From Gambelia wislizenii (lineage: Eukaryota > Chordata > Lepidosauria > Squamata > Crotaphytidae), in the NCBI GenBank assembly GCA_030847615.1, contig JAUMIR010000004.1:187428501-187492500 (forward strand): a stretch of DNA of 64,000 bases, written 5' to 3'. How positions within the stretch are numbered: position 1 is the stretch's first letter; every line of letters starts with the position of its first letter. Positions 43,004 through 53,727 of this stretch are shown here, in pieces. The notes below the pieces were generated by a model. It saw only the letters and a list, made by a program, of their open reading frames with translations, did not search any database and was not told the origin of the DNA. The position numbers and the translations under genes are program-made.

Positions 43004-43711
43004 TTAATTAATTAACCTTGCTGGTCTCCTGGGATTTAAAGAACTTCCAGGTAAACTTTTTGTGGGTGTTGTATGATTATTCTCATGTGAATTCTCCTTA
43101 TCTTCCTCATCGACATTGTTAGAGTTACAATTTCTTTTCTCCACTACACGTTTTTTAGCATTTCCCATGGACTTAATGTGAGTTACCAAGTCCCCAAACA
43201 GATCATTTTGTCTTTGTATTTCTTTGAGCATCCGCTCTGATTCATCCGCGGAATGCTCATAGAATTTTTCTAGGTACCCTTGCAAAGACATTGTCTGTTC
43301 TTTAGATATTTTCTCAATTCAAGACACAAACATTTCATTTATTGATCTCGAATTCGCCATCAAATCATTCACATCAGAAGAACGCTTCTTCCTACGAAAT
43401 AAGGCCAACCTCTCAGCAGGGGACAATGTGGCAGTAGGATTACTCAAATCTGCAACTGAAGAAAATTGGAAATAAAAAATCAGTAACATAGTTTATTACA
43501 GTACTGACAAAGATAAAACTATTACCCAGCCCTGTAACAATTAGATACATACCATTATGTGCAGGTGTGGTTGACCACACAGTGTCAATCTCTTCTACCA
43601 CGACCGTGTTGGTACCCTCAGTTTCATTGACTGCCAAGGTTTCAGTATTCTCACCAGTTAACGTTAAAGTTACAGTAGATTCATCAGATCCCTGGGTGCC
43701 AGAACCATCTG
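43004..43711 (-). pseudogene. Second MYB-type partner gene remnant, opposite strand
   Basis: A minus-strand exon (about 43,711-43,560) encodes an acidic, Thr/Val/Glu-rich linker ending STTPAHNG before a GT donor. The next exon (about 43,456-43,004) encodes NPTATLSPAERLALFRRKKR, then a helical segment with one in-frame stop near 43,318. It ends with SLQGYLEKFYEHSADESERM and a basic C-terminus. The order acidic linker, RRKK motif, coiled coil fits the C-terminal half of Harbinger MYB-like proteins. The N-terminal MYB domain is not found upstream. It faces the other partner gene tail to tail, so it may be a second element or a paralogue. Confidence 0.5.
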
Positions 43712-44061
43712 GATAAAAATGAAAAGTAAAGGAAAATAAGAAAGTTTATTAATAGAAGAAATCAAAGCACTTTAAATAATCAACAGCACTTCCGCGCTGC
43801 TTGTAGAAGAGGTATACCAGTAATTGGCTTCTTTGTTTATGGCTACAGCCAGAGACGCCATTGCAAACGCGCCAAGGTGCATGCATCATTTACAGTCCCA
43901 GGGCACATAAACAAAAGCGTGCCATTTGCCTTTTACAGCCTTCATTTGCAAAATAAAGGGGAAACCACAGACCAAGGTATCACCACTTCAGGGCATATTG
44001 GTAAATATGGCGAAGAGTTTCTGAATAGGTAGAAGTCTATGGACTAATGCAACATTTCATC

Positions 44062-44142
44062 ACTTTTGTAAGCCGCCCCGATTGTTTTAACAGAGGGGTG
44101 GGATATAAATAAATTTTAATATTATTATTATTATTATTATTC
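44062..44142 (+). repeat. Retroposon 3' tail with (ATT)n
   Basis: GTAAGCCGCCCCGATTGTTT, GAGGGGTGGGATATAAATAA and (ATT)n form the same tail as at 49,031 and, on the other strand, at 22,318. Confidence 0.65.
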
Positions 44143-45002
44143 AGCATGGGAATTTAAAGATTATATTTGGATGTTGTGAAAACGGAAAATTAAACATCCG
44201 TGTTTTTACTTTGATGCCAAACATTTCTTGTAATGGCAGCAAAAAGCTAAAGCTGTAATTTTAGCAGCCTACACAGTAAAGACACATAGCATGCATATCA
44301 GTAATGGGTTAGCCATGAACATTTATAAAACTTCTACTTGGCTAAACAATGAAATTCGAGAACAGGATTAATCGAGTTTTCCTCTTGCAGTGGCTGAAAA
44401 TTGTGGAATTCTTACTATGTGGCTAGAGTTTTTATCTAGTTCAGTTACTAAGTGGCAGATGATTTAATTTCCTCTTACTCTTCTTTTGGTGGGGAAGGAT
44501 CCATACATTTCTTGTCCAGCTTCCTGACTGGTGTGTCCTCTAAGAATTCTGTGACATTTGACTGTGTACATTCTAAACATGTCAGTTATCCATCAAAAAG
44601 TGAGTTTTTTACACTACTTTTTTTCCAATGGTCAAAAGTAATAGACTAGAACATTTTCTTTTTTCCAAAAATAGGGCTGTATGTTTGCAGCTGTCAAGAT
44701 ATTCAGTAACATTTCTTAAGAATGTGGTTGACACACTGAATAGGAAGCTCCTCTATAAAAACTTAACATCTTAGTTTCTTTGACTTCAAAATATTCTGTG
44801 AGGTGGATAGCAGCTATCGAAAACCGTTTCACATTAATAAATGATGTTTTCATTTACCCTAAAACTTTTGAGATGAAATTATCTCAGCAGGATGTTCCCA
44901 ATACAATTTTGGGAGTGGATAGACGGAACTGGAATAACAATAAAACTGGAGACCTATGCAGATATTTTGGAGTTATATCCAGTGGCTGCATGAGCAGAAT
45001 GA
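44143..45002. other. Background DNA, no gene seen
   Basis: I see no supported gene in this AT-rich stretch. Confidence 0.4.
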
Positions 45003-45120
45003 AGAGCTTGTAAAAGGTACCTTTGGAGGATTACAGGCTGCTCCCAGAATCCCCCAGCCAGAATGGCTTTCTAGGGATTCTGGGAGTTGTAGTTCAAGAA
45101 GTAACTTTCCCAACCTCTCA
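45003..45120. mobile_element. ACTACAACTCCCAG-type MITE
   Basis: The left arm AGAGCTTGTAAAAGGTACCT runs into GCTGCTCCCAGAATCCCCC. The right arm reads inwards as AGAGGTTGGGAAAGTTACTT and ACTACAACTCCCAGAATCCC. This is a complete copy of the family seen at 10,120 and 26,104. Confidence 0.8.
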
Positions 45121-45863
45121 CAGAAGACAGGCTCTTGTAATCATTCCTTTTCTTTCCTTCCTCCTCACTAAAATCCATTGTACCTGTCACAATGATGGAG
45201 CAAGGGCTAGACTTTAGGGATACACTCCAGATTCCAAAGTCCAAAGACCAGCCATGTGAGGAGTACAGCTATTGGGGGAGGAGGGGAGGGCATTGTCCCA
45301 AATAAGAATTCTGTCCCACCAAATGGAATTTTCTTTCAGTCTACAAATTTCTAGCATCAGCGTGAGTGAGACTTTGAAAATTGTTCACATCTAGAACACT
45401 TTCTGTGATGCATTCTCCAAATGTTATTTGTGTCTTATATCACTTCATGTAGCTTTAGTCCTTCTCATTCCACATTTCCTCTCCAAGCTACTGATTTTCC
45501 ATGTTCTCTGAACAGACCCCTTTATTCCACAATTAGCCTCTATGAACCATTTGCACCATTAAGCTACCGGTTGGTTTTTACCTTTTTAAAAGGAAAGTGG
45601 AATATCCTAGCTCACTCTTCCCTACCTCCTTGCCAACCCTACCACAAGAGCAGACAGTTCTTAAATCCATTCCCCAGAACTGCTGCCTTCCTGCCTTCCT
45701 GCCTCCAAGCAACTAGCAATGTCAAGTAAGCATGGAGATAGCTGTTGCAAGTTATGCTGGCACAAGAGATCTCAAGTGAGGAACTGGAATGTTACCATCA
45801 ACCTCAACATGAATGCAGAAATACATGTTCTGCTTTGGCAATACTTACATTTGAGACATGGTA

Positions 45864-46455
45864 CAGTTGGCCCTCTGTATTCATGGATTCTGCATAATAA
45901 TAATAATAATAATAATAAACTTTATTTTTGTACCTCGCCTTTTGCCTATTAGGCAATCAAGACAGCTCACAACAATTGGATATAAAACAAACAAATCCAT
46001 AACAACAGTAATAACTTTAAAAAATTACCTCCCTTAAAATTACATATGATAGTACGTATATTTAAAATAACTGGCAATTCACCAGTGACATAAAATAACT
46101 ACCCTAAGACTTTAAAACTATAATATCAAAACATAAAAACATAAGAACGTAAACATAAAAACCTGAAAAGAGGGAGAAGCATCCATTAAAAATGGTCTGT
46201 TCTATTCAAGGAAAGCCTGCCGGAAGAGATCTGTTTTGATGGCTTTTTTGAAATTCTCCACAGATTCCACCATTCATGGCTTGAAAATAATTTCAAAAAT
46301 AAAAATTCCAAATAGCAAACCTTGATTTTGCCATTTTGTATAAGGAGCATCATTTTACTGTGCCATTGTATATAATGGAACTTAAGTATCCACGGATTTT
46401 GGTATTCACATGCAGGTCCCGGAACCAAACCCCAGTGGATACCAAGTGCCTACTG
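45864..46455. mobile_element. Tigger-like MITE interrupted by a retroposon
   Basis: TA flanks both ends (45,862-45,863 and 46,456-46,457). The left end CAGTTGGCCCTCTGTATTC pairs with the right end, which reads inwards as CAGTAGGCACTTGGTATCC. The left portion stops at about 45,892 and the MITE resumes at about 46,250 with CACAGATTCCACC. The order in the uninterrupted copy at 5,865-6,099 proves that about 360 bp were inserted. Confidence 0.8.
45893..46250 (-). repeat. Retroposon inserted into the MITE
   Basis: An (ATA)n tract followed by TACCTCGCCTTTTGCCTATT reads on the minus strand as a retroposon 3' end. Short flanking words, ATTCTGCA on the left and ATTCTCCA on the right, are a plausible 8-bp target duplication with one mismatch. 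Confidence 0.6.
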
Positions 46456-46804
46456 TATTGTGTGTTTTATATCTTGTATATTGTATAATTCTGTATCTTG
46501 TATGACTCTGTCTGCCCCCTTTGGTGTATACATGAAGCTGAATCTGAAAAAAAAAACTTTCCTTTGAGTGGTTGCATGTACTGTACTGTACTGCAAGATG
46601 CTACATTAGATGTGAAGGCAACCTGGCTGTGACATCTCACCCTATTGATCACCAGGGTTGATCTGGCTGGCTGGGCAGGTGTTCTCTTCCTCCCTCACTT
46701 CTCCATGTGCATCCCTCTTGAAGCTGCACACTTGATGGAAGAGGATGACCCAAGAGTGTACATTTATTCAGTTAAGGGTATACGAAAGCTGTAACATGCT
46801 ATAC

Positions 46805-46990
46805 CAGCCTTTCTCAACCTTTTTACCCTGGAGGAACCCTTGAGATAATTTTCAGGTCTCAGGGAACCCCTGCCTAAAAATTATTATATTTGCACCTAGA
46901 AAAATGTTTAAAAATCACATCTCTCAGGGAACCCCTAGTGACCCCTCAGGGATCCATAGGGTCCCATGGAACCCTGGTTGAGAAACACTG
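46805..46990. mobile_element. hAT MITE with perfect 8-bp target duplication
   Basis: The element starts CAGCCTTTCTCAACC and ends GGTTGAGAAACACTG, the classic hAT end pair. TGCTATAC occurs immediately on both sides (46,797-46,804 and 46,991-46,998) without mismatch. The 186-bp element is non-coding, with repeated CAGGGAACCCCT words inside. Confidence 0.9.
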
Positions 46991-49030
46991 TGCTATACTA
47001 TATGATGCTGTCAGTTAGTTAAAACTAAGAACTATGAAACAATACTGAAACAGCATGCTATGCCCTTTCAGATATCATGATGCTTTTATACCCGATCATC
47101 ATGTTTGAAAAACAGACAGAGGAGTTGTGGGGTGGTGGTGGTTGTAGAAGTTACACCCACCTCTGGTGTTATTGGAATGATATGAGAAGTGGCATGCCCA
47201 TGATGGAAGTGAATCTGTGAAGTATTTGAAAATGCACAGAGAAAAGGAGCTGCACCAAACCGTTGTATTTTTTAATTTCCTGAAATATGTTGCAATGGAA
47301 TTACTACTGGTTATGACAGGAATGAAAGGTGGATCAATTGGAACAAGGGCGTTTACCACACAGAAGGTGCAATGATTCCTTCATGTAGATGTCCGTATTG
47401 CACCACATGTATCAGGCCATTCCGAAACAGAGGCAGAAGAACAAGCACGTTTAGCACTTTTTGCGCACCACATTGGCATTCTCTGCCCGTCCTTCACGTT
47501 ATTTTTCCATTTCTGCGTCAGTCTCTTCCTTCTCATGTCACTTCCTTGTGTGATTGTGCACATGTGTGATCTTGTTGATCTATCTGTGTTCACGTTTGGA
47601 TTTTGCGCGATCTCGTGATACTATTGCCTTTGCCAGGGATTTTTTTGGAAATAGTGCATGCATACTTAGCACCATGAAAGTCGCTGTGATATGACTGAAG
47701 CACTTTCACAGCATGCTATTTCAATGTTAAATATGCCCGTAATTTGCTTTCACTGATCAACTTTGTCTGCATTTTTCCAAAGCATTGCACTAAAATTTGA
47801 AAATTAATAGCAGCGCCAGGATGTCTGTGTTGGATGCGTCAGGTACTGCATGGGCACTATATATACAATGTATGGCTTGTCACATTGTGGGCGAGCATGT
47901 CAAGGAGGGGAGTCAGGTGGACTAGGGAGGAGGTACACCTCCTCCTTCGGGAGGTTAGAAAGAGTGGTGGGGTGGACACCCTGATGCAAAGTGCCTCTGT
48001 GCCAAATAGGCACTTGTACAGAAAAATTACAAGGGCTTTTCTATTTGCAGGGTGTAATTGCATGCAGGCCCAAATAGCCTCAAAACTGAAAGTAATGAAG
48101 GCAAGGTTCTACCATGCCATGGAAACATTTAATGGCAGGCCTCCTCCAAGCCACCTTTTCTTTTAAACACATGTATAAGCTGTGGAAACTTGCAGGAAGG
48201 CCCAGGTGGCAGGAGAGGCATATATATGGTGAGTGGTACATTGTAGTTTTAAGTTCTGTTTTATTAGTTATTCATACACCAATATTCTCCCTTTGGATTT
48301 TTTGACATTACTAAAAAAATTAAAATATTACATATAAGTTAACACTAGAATAGAAATAAATGGTAAAATTATAAGGCCTCAATTACTTCATTTAGGAAAG
48401 AAATAATCAAGTTTTTAATACTTTTGTCAGGATTTCTATTATTTAGATTTCCTGAAAGTGCTGCTGTAATGGCATCACATACTGTCAGAACCAGCAGGTC
48501 ATGCAATACTGTAAACATGTAATACAAACCATCCTGATAGGCTGCTTCTGTTTCTGCTGTACTGCTGGAGCTTTATAATTTTTATTGTTTTGATTTCTAG
48601 GGCAGGCATCAAGATCTGAGGGTGGTTCTGCCCATTCCTCCAGTAGACAAAGCCAAGGTATAAAAGATTGCAGAAAGAATTCACACCTAATTTCCTTGCA
48701 CAGCCCTTATATCCTAACAATATACCTCTGTATCTCTCTTCACCAGTAAGGCAAGATTCACCTGAGGAAGCAGAAGGATCGGATGTACAGCAATCTGTCC
48801 ATCAGTCCCCTGCATCTACTCCAGGTATATGACACATTGGTTACTTGACCCATGCATCTGTACTGCCTAACTGCTATAAATAAGGACATTAACAAACTTA
48901 CAGTTTCTTACACTTGCTTTTTAGACAGAAGGGAAGAGGATGTCACTGAGGATGTGGTGGAAGAACAAGTACAGGCACAAGTGCTTCAAGTGGGGGGTGT
49001 TTGGGGATTTTATCTGTATTGTATTTTAAT

Positions 49031-49106
49031 TTTTGTAAGCCGCCCCAATTGTTTTAACAGAGGGGCGGGGTATAAATAAATATTATTATTATTATTATTA
49101 TTATTA
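49031..49106 (+). repeat. Retroposon 3' tail with (ATT)n inside an intron
   Basis: GTAAGCCGCCCCAATTGTTT, GAGGGGCGGGGTATAAATAA and (ATT)n match the tail at 44,062. The tail ends exactly where the next exon's acceptor region begins. Confidence 0.65.
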
Positions 49107-49613
49107 ACCTTCAGAAATATCAGCTGCTGCATTTGAAAGTGGCACCCAGCAGCAGAATATAGGTTCTCCACTGCACTCTGACGATGTGGCTTGAGAAATT
49201 CAGGTGCCAGATACAGAAAGGCTAAGTTCCCCAATTCTGTCTGTGGAAGCATTTGATGGGAACCGCTCAGAAGGTAACACACAAAATGCATTTTAAATAT
49301 TACTTAGCAGCTGAGTTGAATCTATTGCGACCATATTAAAATTACCTAAACACAAACGTGTGTTCATGCTGCAAGCAGGAATAAGGTTTCATTACAGTAC
49401 ATATTTTTATGCTGGTACAGGTAATGATAATCGGTGCGTACCTACTAGTATACTAGTTCTAATAAGGTGTTTTTTTTCTAAACATCTTTTTCAGAAATAT
49501 CTTCCAGCATTGTTACTCTCACAATTACTAAAGAAACAGGAGTGCAAACTGATCCCCGCCAAACAAGTAATACTGCTATATAGACAGACGTAGGAGTTGG
49601 AGATTTTAGGGGA

Positions 49614-50051
49614 TGACAGGACATTCAATCCCCGGCAGAAGCCAAAAACTGTCTCAGCAGACTAGGTAGCATCCCTTTCCCAAGAATGCTCACACACCAG
49701 AGTGTTTGGCATCCAGAAAACAGGAGATGCTTTTAATCTTCAGTAGTTTCAGTATGTACAGAGACAAAGTGCTACGCCAGGCATCAGAGGATCATAGGAA
49801 GAGAATGAACACTGATCAGGATTTCTTATATACAACTCAGCACAACACTGGCTTACCCAAGTACATGGTTACATTGCATCAGATTTCTACCTTACATGAA
49901 ATTCTTTGAGGATGCCAGCCACAGATGCAAAACGTCAGAAAGAAACTATTCCAGAACATGGCCTCACCGCCAGGAAAAAAAACAAGGAAAATCTATTTCT
50001 GCAGTTGTTTGGCCGTTTTAAAACTCAGGGTTCAGTAACCAATTCCTGACA
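49614..50051. repeat. Solo-LTR-like sequence, second copy
   Basis: The segment runs from TGACAGGACATT to TTCCTGACA and aligns with 37,369-37,792, including CTGCAGTTGTTTGGCC near the 3' end and AGAGTGTTTGGCATCCAG in the middle. There is no adjacent internal region. It lies between two exons of the MYB-type gene. Confidence 0.55.
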
Positions 50052-50487
50052 GGAGATCGTCCCTCAAACATGTGGGAAACGGTCAAAATGTTGCTTCATG
50101 TCAAGTCTGAAGGTTTGTAATATTATACTATTTTGTCCTACAGACCTTACTGTTGTATATAACAGTTGTTATAATACATTCCATCTGAAAACACGGTGTT
50201 TTCTGTTTGTGTTTGAGTTATTGGATGGAACAAAAACACCTCAATTGATAAAGTTATGACAGTTTGCATCTTGTTGTATGCTTCTATATTACTACATTTA
50301 GCATTCCTGAGTACTCATTTTGTCTTACTCATTCCTTACAGTGGTAGGCCTTGCAAGACAGCTTGACATCCACTTTACAAATCTGGATCGCCAATTAACA
50401 ATGGTGGAAGTGACAATGAACAGACATAGCGCATGACTAGAACAACTCCGTAGGCGCACTCAGCCATCTAAAAAGTTGTTTATCTAA

Positions 50488-52482
50488 AAAAGAAACTGTG
50501 TTAAAAAAAAAGAAAAGCCTTTTATAGCAATTACATGCAATGATTATGAACCTTTACTGTTTTGGAATTTCTTCAACATGCATTGTTGAGTTGCTTTCTA
50601 AACTGAAAAATCAACACTTCTATATTGTGTTTGCTTATGACTTATGACTGCTGTCCTCAAATCCAGAGGTACAGAATTCTTGACAATTGAATGTGACTTC
50701 TGCTAATGAAAGCTTTAAATTATGTTCATATTCTATACATATTTAATACATTTCTACTTCTTACATGACATAGCACTTATTAACGACTACACTATGATTA
50801 CCTCCATCGTTTATTATCTTTTTAAAAATTGGTTGGAAATAACACTTTTCTGTGTATTCTTGGCTTATGTAAGACTTTGGATGTGTTTCAACTATTTTCA
50901 AAGGAACCAATATAAGATGCAGTTGCTACTGAGTACTCCTCCTATATACAGTGCCTTCACTATCTTGTATACTTATAACTTTATGCAAATTGCTTGTTGA
51001 GTCATCATTACTTCAACCCTGCATTTGAACCAGGTTGTGTTTGTTATTTAAGACTTGTCTTCCCCATGACTTTCATATTTATTTCATATTTGTTTGATTT
51101 GAAAAGGTTCCCAACAATACTACTGTACAGAAGAAAGACTGAGGGTAGAAAAGCACTGACTATTTTGTTAGAATATCTTTCTTAGCAGTACTTTTAAGAC
51201 ATAGGCAAACTATTTTAATTAGTGGGTACTTGCCAGACAGTGGGTTGTGTATGCTCACTGAGAATTGATGTGGCCATGCGTTGCATGCAGGAGTAAAGAG
51301 TACCTGGTTGTTTCGTCAAGTTGTGAACAAATATGATACATACCTGTTACACAGTGCAGGGAACGTAGCAGAGATGCAGCAGCTATGAAGGCCATTGCCT
51401 GCTTTAAAAACAGGATTCTTTCTCTTGTACTGCTTTTGTGGGCAATGCCAATCCAACCTGCATTGTGAATCTCCTCCGCAGTGGCCATAGTTGTAGTGAT
51501 TCCCTCCTACTAAAGAAATAGATAAGATTTCAGACACACATGTATGCAAGAAAATACAAGCAAAAATACAGAAAACTGTAAGTTATACTGAAGAAAAATA
51601 AATGTGTGATGTGCATACCTTGATGGCTAGTTTTTTCAAAGTGGCCCTGGGAGCAGCAAGACATTGTTTAATGTATTGCTGTATGTAGTAAACATTTCCA
51701 AATTGCAACATAAAAGGAAATATTTACAAGAAAGAGAAATCACAAGTATAACAAGCTAATAGTTTGTCAAAGTGAATAATTGCACTAAAAATTAAATATA
51801 TAAATAAGGTTCACATCATTATTCTTGAGGGTATCACCTTGCAAGTAGAAATAACATGAAGGAATAAATCAAACCACCAAGCACAATGAAAGCATCCAAA
51901 CTGGAGGGAACATGGTGGCTGGCCACATGAACAACCACCCTTCTGTAATGTGTAATGGTGGTTCAGCAACGGAGTACTACTTCTCATGAAATCACTTACA
52001 TAAAGCAATATATGAAGTATAGGTGACCAGAAATTATTGTGTGTGTGCGTTATAACTCTAAAATATTTGGGAATAAAAAGTGTAAAAAGTAATACCTGAT
52101 CTTCTCCCTGGTCTCAACGAAATGGCCACTGGAAGTTGAATTGGGAAGATTGCAGGGGCAGAGAAAATAGTGAGAAGGCTAATCATGCCTTCACGTGATC
52201 ATGTGATGAAGAGAAGCCAGAACAAGCACAAAATTTCGTACCACATGTGGTGTTATGGTGGGAGTTCCGCATGATCAAGGGCTATTGACGGGGGGGAAAT
52301 TGTCAATAGGTTGAAGCGCACCAGAAATTGAACAGAGACAGGCGAACATGGAATACATACGGCGTCGTGTGGGCCACGAAAATTCAACCCCAAACTGAAG
52401 CGCTTTCATGACGGAAAAAAGCCTTGTGTGGTGAATACCAAGGTGTGCACTCTTATTAATTCTGAATACGAAAATGGAAAGA
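50488..52482. other. No gene recognised; possible end of the second Harbinger-type element
   Basis: Apart from the doubtful exon at 51,347-51,488 I see nothing coding. CACGTGATCATGTGA at about 52,192-52,206 is a near-palindrome. CCTTGTGTGGTGAATACC at 52,421-52,438 is weakly complementary to TTTACCACACAGAAGG at about 47,350 and may be a transposon end. Confidence 0.35.
51347..51488 (-). pseudogene. Possible N-terminal exon of a Harbinger-type transposase
   Basis: On the minus strand ATGGCCACTGCGGAGG opens a frame with a basic stretch and a long hydrophobic helix, ILFLKQAMAFIAAASLLRSL, ending just before a GT donor (GTATGTATC). The layout of basic residues then a hydrophobic helix resembles the N-terminus of the 39.5-kb transposase. 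No DDE exon follows. Another origin is quite possible. Confidence 0.25.
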
Positions 52483-53727
52483 CCTAGAATCATAGAATCA
52501 TAGAATTGTAGAGTTGGAAGAGACCACGAGGGCCATCCAGTCCAACCCCCTGCCATGCAGGAAATCACGATCAAAGCATCCCCGACAGATGGCCATCCAG
52601 CCTCTGTTTAAAGACCTCCAAGGAAGGAGACCCCACCACACTCCAAGGGAAGTGTGTTCCACTGCTGAACAGCTCTTACTGTCAAAAAGTTCCTCCTAAT
52701 GTTGAGGTGGAATCTCTGTTCCTGGAGCTTGCATCCATTGCTCCGTGTTCCAGTCTCTGGAGCAGCAGAAAACAAGCCTGCTCCATCCTCAACGTGACAC
52801 CCCTTCAAATACTTAAACAGGGCTATCATATCACCTCTTAACCATTTTTTTTCCAGGCTAAACATACCCAGCTCCTTAAGTCTTTCCTCATAAGGCATGG
52901 TTTCCAGAACTTTCACCATTTTCGTTGCCCTTCTCTGGACATGGTCCAATTTGTCAATATCCTTTTTGAATTGTGGTGCCCAGAATGGGACACAGTATTC
53001 TAGGTGAGGTCTGGCCAAGGCAGAATAGAGCGGCACTATTACTTCCCTTGATCTAGACACTATACTTCTATTGATGCAGCCCAAAATTGCATTGGCCTTT
53101 TTAGCTGCTGCATCACACTGTTGACTCGTGTTCAACTTGTGGTCTACTAGGACTCCTAGATCCCTTTCGCACATAGTCTTGTTCAGCCAGGTCTCTCCCA
53201 TCATATATCTATGCATTTCATTTTTCCGCCCTAAGTGCAGTACCTTACATTTCTCTGTATTGAATTTCATTTTGTTAGCTTTGGCCCAGCTCTCCAGTCT
53301 ATCCAGGTCATTTTGAATTTTGATCCTGCCCTCTAGGGTATTAGCTATGCCTCCTAATTTAGTGTCATCTGCAAATTTGATAAGCATGCCCCCAATTCCC
53401 TCATCCAAGTCATTGATAAAGATGTTGAATAGCACTGGGCCCAGGACGTAGGCGTAGTGGCCCTACCATTTCCTTCTTCCTCCTTTTGCTGCAGACATAC
53501 CCCCAAACCCCCTTTTTATTGTTCTTAATCTCTCTAGCAAGCCTCAGCTCATTCTGAGCTTTAGCTTTTCTGTCTTTACTCCTACACGTGTTTGCTATCT
53601 GTTTGAATTCTTCTTTGGTGATTTCCCCCCTTTTCCATTTCCTATACATGTTCCATTTAAAACTTAGCTCCGTTGACCTGTGCAAGAGTCCTGTGCAACT
53701 CTTGTGCAAGTGCTCCAACCTGTGCAA
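52483..53727 (-). pseudogene. CR1 LINE, internally deleted
   Basis: The minus strand gives the 3' half of CR1 ORF2: LFNIFINDLDEGIGGMLIKF and the catalytic FADDTKLGG, then GVLVDHKLNTSQQCDAAAKK, SREVIVPLYSALARPHLEY and the C-terminal FFTVRAVQQWN-like NFLTVRAVQQWNTLP. It ends in the CR1 3' signature, tandem ATTCTATG octamers, at 52,483-52,510. Upstream, from about 53,700 to 53,460, is the pre-RT region (KWKRGEITKEEFKQIANTCR and NNKKGVWGYVCSKRRK). It joins directly to the FADD-side fragment near 53,450, so the central RT fingers and palm region has been deleted. The element is dead. Confidence 0.9.

Larger units (their letters stand above)
47897..50487 (+). pseudogene. MYB/SANT-like Harbinger partner gene, multi-exon, decayed
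   Basis: Exon 1 starts ATGTCAAGGAGGGG and encodes a MYB/SANT-like domain: RWTREEVHLLLREVRKSGG, then NRHLYRKITRAF and IASKLKVMKARFYHAMETFN. A frameshift near 48,165 leads to MYKLWKLAGRPRWQERHIYG and a GT donor at 48,229. Further exons with GT/AG ends are at about 48,601-48,657 (Ser-rich), 48,749-48,824 (acidic), 48,925-48,996, 49,107-49,273 and 49,496-49,566. The last exon (50,342-50,487) encodes LARQLDIHFTNLDRQLTMVE and, after a TGA, LEQLRRRTQPSKK. Introns were later invaded by a retroposon tail (49,031) and a solo LTR (49,614-50,051). The plan matches the 41.5-kb gene. No transposase is found beside it on the same strand. Confidence 0.7.

Noticed and set aside
50722..51000. Hydrophobic 92-codon frame as a membrane protein
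   Set aside because: AT-rich DNA gives Phe/Tyr/Ile-rich frames by chance; no start context, homologous motif or splice pattern.
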